This document shows positions 58,480 to 64,000 of a stretch of 64,000 bases of DNA, one piece after another (the stretch's first letter is position 1; every line of letters begins with the position of its first letter). Origin of the DNA: Marisa cornuarietis (taxonomy: Eukaryota > Mollusca > Gastropoda > Architaenioglossa > Ampullariidae); NCBI GenBank assembly GCA_004794655.1, contig SMMW01000005.1, positions 558,001 through 622,000 of the forward strand, read 5' to 3'. The notes under the pieces are model-generated. The model did no database searches. It saw only the letters and a program-made list of their open reading frames with translations, and had not been told where the DNA came from. The translations under genes and the position numbers were made by a program.

Positions 58480-60920
58480 CAGTTAGGGGAAAATTCATCC
58501 TTGCTAAATTCAATAAACTCTGTCCAGGAATTTCTAAGACAGATTATAAGAAAAAAAAAACTCTTCTAAAAGAGCTGACCATAACAATGCAGATGACATT
58601 GATACCAGAGAAGGGAAATTGTCAGCATACCTGCCAACTTAGGTCTCTAATAGGATTCAATAGAAACTTATGGTTCAAAGTACTTTGTGATGAAAGGGTT
58701 CTGAGTATTAATATTTTCCTTAATGGGATAGAGGCACCAAAGGGTGTAATTTTTGGGCTTATCCTGGCTAGTGTTCCTAAAACACAAACAAAACACTTTT
58801 TCCATTACATTACAAAAAGATCTTGTGCTTTATCAATGTCATACACACAATGATCATCTACTACATTAAGCTGTTGTAAGTTTATTAAAAGTTCTGCTTA
58901 TTCTGGTATGAAGCTGTCAAACAGTGAGAACATAAAAATATGAAAAATAATTACTACATAAGATTCTGCATAAAATGAGAACAATTAAAAAACAATATAG
59001 CAATGCATGGGTTTATAATCTATTTCATATACAGAAGAGTTATAAACTCTCCATATTCTTTAACAAAGACCTAATAGAGACAAAGCACAAAAGTAACAAA
59101 TACACAAACCAAAAACTAACTTTTGAATGCATTCTGCTTAGTGAAATACTCTTCGATTTGACCCAAATTATGTTCTGTTTTCACCTAAGATGAACATATA
59201 TTGATTTAGGCTGGCCATAGCACATACTACAGTCTATGGAATTATTAGCTATTTCTCTTGAGAAAATCTTATGAGAAAGATAGCCATGGATTCTGGCACA
59301 GAGAGAACTAAATTAATAAAACATAATAAACTTATAATATCATTTCATTTATACTATGCCTGTTGGTGTTACCTCTAGATAGAAAAGTCTTTTTCCTCAG
59401 CCACAATTAAAATTAGCCCCTGATTTGTTCTATTAACTTCCCTTTTAGTAAAGTCCATTTTTCAACAAGCATATTCTTCAATGTTTCCAATCACCTATAG
59501 AAACGTGAGTACTTAATATAAAAATGCTTTAACGCCAATCAGCCTGTTTCTCATTGCTGTTCCAGAGAAGAGGACAGAAGTTCCCAAGGAGAACTTCTAC
59601 TAAAAATGTAGCTCTTACTTGTCGAGTGTGTTATTTAGTCTAATACCTTGTACTGTGTTCTCTTTTCCCTTCCATATAGTACAGACCCTTATAGTGTATG
59701 AGGTCCCCATGTCTATGAAACTGTTGCTGATTGAAAGATTGTTGGTTTTAGGATTTGAACATCAGTAGTTTCAGATGACAGCCTGCAATGCCTTGTATGA
59801 TCTGCTGAACCAACTGTTTGAACCAAACACTGTTGTTTAGCTATAATGTCATAATAGGAAACTATGGTTCAGCAGTTTAACATATTTATCAAAGACAATT
59901 TATGGTAAATGTCTTTTACAACGGTTATCAAGTTTTTGTTTCTGTTTTGTTTGTTTTGACTTTTGAAGTCTGTGAAGCTCACCTTCCTGGTTCGCATTTT
60001 ATACTGAAATAACTTCGCTAATTCTGGTAGTGATATCTGAGGGAAAACGTTTTCTAGTCTTGTTTTTGTTTCTGTATGTGCAAAGAACAATTTGCGAACA
60101 ATTGCTTTTGTTGGTCTCTTTCTGATGACGGTGATAGGGATAACTTGTAAAATTAGAAAGAGCTGACTACATGGCCATGCACTAACAGCGGAGGAAAGGG
60201 TGCGCTCTTAAAAGCAATATCCAAAACGGGTATATGAAAAAAGCAGAGAAAGTACGGGGCTTTCTATCTCTTTTTACCGACTCATTTAGAGACAGAAATG
60301 TAGCAACGACAGCCTCCCCTCCCCCCCCCACACACACATACAGATTGAGAATGGCTCAGATGAGATATGGAGGGAGGATGCCATCTTCTCAAAGTAAGAT
60401 ATTTAGATTGTAGATTCAGGGTTTCCGGGTAAGGTTATAGAGCATTGCTTGTAGTGGAATTAAGAGCGGAATTAATAGTGTTGAAGGTTATAAATTGTGG
60501 TCTGGTGTTATTTATTCCCTGCTGTCTTCTCGACTTTGTATCTGCTCTCTCTTTCTCTCTTATGTAGCAAAGGCACGTGACTCCCAATATTCTGGGTAAG
60601 GAGCTACCGTTTATGCCGGGTAACGAGATGCCAAGCTACACTCTTTTTTATTGTCTCTTACGTTCTTACTGTTTTGTAATGTAGGCGCATCTGCCGTACG
60701 ACATGACGAGCGGTCCCCAGATATTTTGGGGTAGTTTGGATATCTTGCAGACCAACCCCGTGCCGCGGAGTGCCCACCTCGCTGTTCTGAAATACTGAAA
60801 TTGTTCTTTTTTAAGTACAGTTATTTACAGGTCTGTAAAAAAGAACCTGTTTATTGGGTAGGCCATAAGCCCATTCCAAGAAGGAGATGACATCCATGAG
60901 TATAGTAATATAAGTACACA
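58480..60920. other. Intergenic stretch between genes E and F
   Basis: A 73-residue minus frame (60090-59869, Lys/Arg-rich) sits next to the inverted-repeat arm, but no domain was recognised. No other gene is supported. Confidence 0.4.
59745..59830 (-). repeat. Inverted repeat arm 2
   Basis: Reverse complement of 55920-56010 (see there): GACAGCCTGCAATGCCTTGT is the core. Confidence 0.85.
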
Positions 60921-60924
60921 TTAA

Positions 60925-61570
60925 TCAACTCATTATCGACCGACGTTTTTCTAACATCAGGAATACGATAAGACCCAACTGTCTAATTACTAACTCATTA
61001 GTGCTAGATAATAACTGAACGAGTACAAGTGCTCCTTTCTTCAATGTCTTACAATATTTTTCTCTCAGACTTGCATAAACAGGACATACACACAAAACAT
61101 GCGGTTCATCCTCTATCAAACCTGGGCAGAAAGGGCAGTGGAGGGCTACTGTGGATTGTGAGAAACGATTCCTATGGCTATTTATTTATGATACTCTCAC
61201 TCTAAAACGTGCACAGGCCTTTCTTATATTTGTCTTATTTATAATGTCAACATATTTTTCCCGCTCCAGGCAACTCTTGAAACTGTTGTACAACTCAGGC
61301 TGCCCGCTATTTTGGAGACCTGCATACCATTCTTGGCAATAAATATCTTTCAGTCTATCTCTAAATTTCCTCAAAAAACAGTTTTTCATCCCCGACTTGC
61401 TGAAACAGCCATACGTGACCAAACCCAGCAGACGACAGCCCCACACGTAGTTTGGAAATCCAGCTCCCGAACCCCCGACTGTCCAGTGAGTAAAGCATAT
61501 CATACGCCTTTCTCGAGTACCTCGTGCTTGGTAATCTCAACAGGCGTAACCAGAATTTCATGCATTTAGG
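60925..61570 (-). pseudogene. LINE ORF2 C-terminal fragment, third copy of the 5.7-10 kb type
   Basis: On the minus strand it reads WLRLLRLPSTRYSRKAYDML, then FGHVWLFQQVG, RLKDIYCQEWYAGLQ, NIRKACARFRVRVS, and at about 61130-61080 a CPFCPGLIEDEPHVLCVC knuckle. Compare WLRVTWLDSRRLPRKAYNML, FGYVWENQGV and CPLC..EIHLLFQC in the longer element. Two frameshifts separate the pieces. Confidence 0.82.
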
Positions 61571-61656
61571 CCCACCTCCCTGTTATAAATGGGAGTGGCT
61601 TGAGAGGGAGGGTCTTCGCATTAAAAGTGCGTTTGGCCTGTAGGCAGTATATATGG

Positions 61657-62105
61657 TCACGACCACATCAGTTCTTGAGGTGTAAATGATGGAATGTGCG
61701 ATCGATGCGCTAGTGACCCCCCGCCTGCCTGGGAATCGTGATGAGAATGAAAGATGTCGTGCCTGGGAGAATGTGGGACAACAAGCTGCTGAAAAATCTG
61801 GCCGTTGCCTTGTTTACCACGGGGCGTGTGCAAGCGGTAAAGCATCCCGTCGTCGTCTAGCACATGTTGTTCTTCCAGGATTAGCAGCTTTCTTGCCACT
61901 TTATCATCAGGGTGATAGAGTGTCCTCTTCAAGATAATCGATCATCTGCCGTAACTGAGAGTCCTGGCGATGCAGAGAACGGACTGTTTGTCGGTCACCA
62001 TCTATGGGGAGGCAGTATGTATGGGTGTCCGACTCTGTCTCTTTGTCGGGCAAACCTCTTTTCTGCTGGGCGGAATACGCTACCGCCGCACGCTATTACT
62101 CATTC
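61657..62105 (-). pseudogene. Gypsy-type LTR retrotransposon pol fragment
   Basis: Minus-strand frames, joined across a frameshift near 61925, read QDSQLRQMIDYLEEDTL and then DKVARKLLILEEQHVLDDDG, MLYRLHTPRGK, QQLVVPHSPRHDIFHSHHDS. This is the connection region and the start of the integrase HHCC domain in Ty3/Gypsy-like pol. The integrase core (DDE) and LTRs are not seen. A short dead relic. Confidence 0.7.
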
Positions 62106-62322
62106 TCTGCCTAAGATGTAGCCAATGGAGTGTTTACTTGCATCTCTTGATAGAATAAAGAACCTGCCGAAAAGAAGTGAGGCGTTTCCAAAAGGGAAGT
62201 TTTATATCTCATTAAAGGCTTCAATGGTTACGAGTATACTTAGCTAGCAAATGGTTTGAAGTAGTCACTGGTCATTTCTCTTACCAATAGAGAACGCAGG
62301 ACTACAGCGACAATTAATGGGG

Positions 62323-62790
62323 TTACTGTAAGAGGTGTGTCCTAAAAAGAAAGTCTTCAATGCCCTCTTGAAAATTGGAGCATATATAGTAATGTTTGAA
62401 TAGTATGAACTGAGAATGGAAGTGATCTCTATTGTTTCGGTCTAGCTGAAGAGAAGGACCACTCTTGAAACAGCAATCTGTTGGCTGGTCTAACACAGTG
62501 CGGTCTGCCGAGGGACGAAGCTGTCTCGAAGGTGAGTAAACAATGAGTATATTAGAAGGCAGGAGAAGAGCACCAGATGAAGCAACAACTACCATAGGCT
62601 GCTCGTTATCAGCTCGAGTTTGACAGCCAGCCAGTGAAGCGTATAGAGAAGGTGTATCATGGTCATGTTTTCTTGACTTGAGAACTAGGCGTATCACGAA
62701 ATTTTGAGCTTTGTGTAATTTGTCGACTACACGTGGTGTGAACAGCTAAAGAGTAAACAGCTGGCACAGTAATGTCTTGACAGAACCAGT
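62323..62790 (-). pseudogene. CR1-like LINE ORF2 C-terminal fragment
   Basis: On the minus strand it reads VVDKLHKAQNFVIRLVLKSRKHDHDTP (from KLQxVQNxAARLV...RxDHxTP), then a deletion, then LIVYSPSRQLRPSADRTVLDQP and a degraded terminal FQEGIEDFLFRTHLL. This is the CR1/L2 ORF2 tail order. Confidence 0.8.
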
Positions 62791-63165
62791 GAACAAACCA
62801 ACTTGCAAACAAGTTTTATGTAAATTATAGACTCTAGAGGTATTCCCATGATCCTAGATATATATCCACTAGTAAGCTTGAGGTAAATTGCGTGGGGAAC
62901 TTAACCCTCCCCTACCATTTGCTTCCTCATAAACTTTTGCTGTTTATCTATTCATTGACTGAGGAATTATCTTCCTGTTACAATATACAGTACTAGGGCT
63001 CTGTTAGTTCCTCGTATCTCACTTCCTTAGATGCAGTCGCGCGTAGGCGTCTTTCGATGGAGTTCACTTGCCCAACATATAACGGAGCTGGAGATGGTAC
63101 TAAGCATAGGCTTCTCACGACAGGTGACCAGGAATACATCTGTGATTTGCATCGCCTTTGAGAAA

Positions 63166-64000
63166 ATGCAAATGTGGACTGTGGCTGTCTTGTTCCTGTT
63201 TGGTTTTTCTGTTGTCGAAGGTAATTTTATGAGCAATATTTTAACAAGTTTGACACAAAACTATATGATTTTAAAATAAAAAAATGAATGAAGTCACTGT
63301 GACAAAAACAGGGAACTATGTCCTCGTTATTGCATATTAGAAGGCAAACATAATATGACTTACCGTTACGCAATTATTGCTATATTGCATTTGAGAGAGA
63401 GAAATAAAATATTAGAGATGCTTCGGAGCTTTTTTTGTCTGTGAAATAATATAAAACTGTCAGCTTATGTAAAAACGACTTATTCAGGTGTGCTCATTTC
63501 TCCCTGTGGTGATGATGGTGTGAGAGAAGTGCTGGCTGATAAAGACACTGTCTTCATCTGCAATGCGGAGGGACGAGTACAGTGGCGATTAAGATACAAC
63601 TGGTCCAGACGTTCCACTTTATTAGCAGAATGCGAAGATGTTTGTCACGAGACAAATGATTTCAACAAGCTGTTTGCTTTCAGTATAATTCAACCTCGCC
63701 ACTCAAGCTCTTTGACCATCAGAACTGTGAACCACACAGACACTATTCAGTTGATGAATCGCAGTCTTGAGTGTACTCTTAGTGAGGCTGGGGCAAAAAA
63801 TGTAGCTCGGTGTGATCTCAACTATGTGTGTAAGCGGTTTCTTTCTCAAAAAATAATTAAAGTTTCTTTTACATTTACTTCTCATACTGATTTAGATATC
63901 GATACAGATGGACTTTTTTTCTCTTTTTCTTTGAATTCGCTGCACGTTACATGGTATTTCCGAGATCTTTTAAGGCCTTGTTTGACTGTTCTCATTCCTA
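63166..64000 (+). CDS. Gene F: type-2 Ig-like surface protein, 5' part (runs off the window)
   Basis: Exon 1 (63166-63220) encodes signal MQMWTVAVLFLFGFSVVE, donor GTAATT, phase 1. Exon 2 (63488-63829) follows TTATTCAG. It encodes 114 residues: GVLISPCGDDG, then FICNAEGRVQW, LLAECEDVCHETNDFNKLF, NRSLEC and ARCDLN. It ends in phase 1 with donor GTAAGC. This matches exon 2 of gene B residue for residue in its cysteines and in SPCG..G, EVL, GRV.W, LLA.C, CH..N.F..LF and SLEC. More Ig-like exons and a membrane exon are expected beyond 64000 by analogy with gene B. Likely a surface receptor; ligand unknown. Confidence 0.85.

Noticed and set aside
59869..60090. 73-residue Lys/Arg-rich minus frame
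   Set aside because: No domain and only a weak upstream acceptor. It is mentioned only because it adjoins an inverted-repeat arm.

Overview
The window is animal nuclear DNA. Coding sequence is broken into short exons with GT...AG introns, intergenic DNA is AT-rich, there are more than a dozen long (TG)n/(CA)n and (GAGT)n microsatellites, and non-LTR retrotransposon fragments of several kinds (CR1/L2-like, RTE-like, jockey-like) are scattered through it with mariner, Gypsy and MITE pieces. This repeat mix, and the style of the immunoglobulin-like genes, suggest a lophotrochozoan, most likely a mollusc (perhaps a gastropod). That assignment is inference. No tRNA, rRNA, operon or CRISPR array was seen.

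Layout. 0-3 kb: a palindromic 20-bp AT satellite and a decayed LINE. 5.7-10.2 kb: a nearly complete LINE on the minus strand (ORF1, endonuclease, reverse transcriptase) with a few lesions. 11.5-12.3 kb: a MITE with 30-bp terminal inverted repeats and an 8-bp target-site duplication. 14.8-15.8 kb: an intronless, broken copy of a STRAD pseudokinase gene with a 30-bp in-frame repeat expansion. 16-20 kb and 22-28 kb: LINE debris and paired dispersed repeats. 21-63 kb: the main content, five related exon-intron genes for small cell-surface proteins. 39.4-40.0 kb: two mariner pieces in inverted orientation. 53-63 kb: further CR1-, RTE- and Gypsy-like debris around and between the plus-strand genes.

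The gene cluster. Genes A (25.2-21.2 kb), B (35.3-30.0 kb) and C (43.1-37.8 kb) are on the minus strand. Genes E (51.6-55.9 kb) and F (63.2 kb to beyond the window end) are on the plus strand. Every signal-peptide exon ends in phase 1 and almost all later introns are phase 1, so domains can be shuffled as modules. A, C and E carry one cysteine-rich ectodomain with a C-x-C motif (type 1). B and F start with a different shared domain, SPCG...GRV.W...SLEC (type 2). B continues with about four more Ig-like domains, a membrane helix and a basic tail. The order B(type 2)-C(type 1) | E(type 1)-F(type 2), with strands diverging near 44-51 kb, looks like an inverted duplication. None of these proteins could be named from memory. 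They look like a lineage-specific, expanding family of membrane receptors, with immune or self-recognition roles possible but unproven. Gene A has a reading-phase conflict before its membrane exon and may be a secreted form or a decaying copy.
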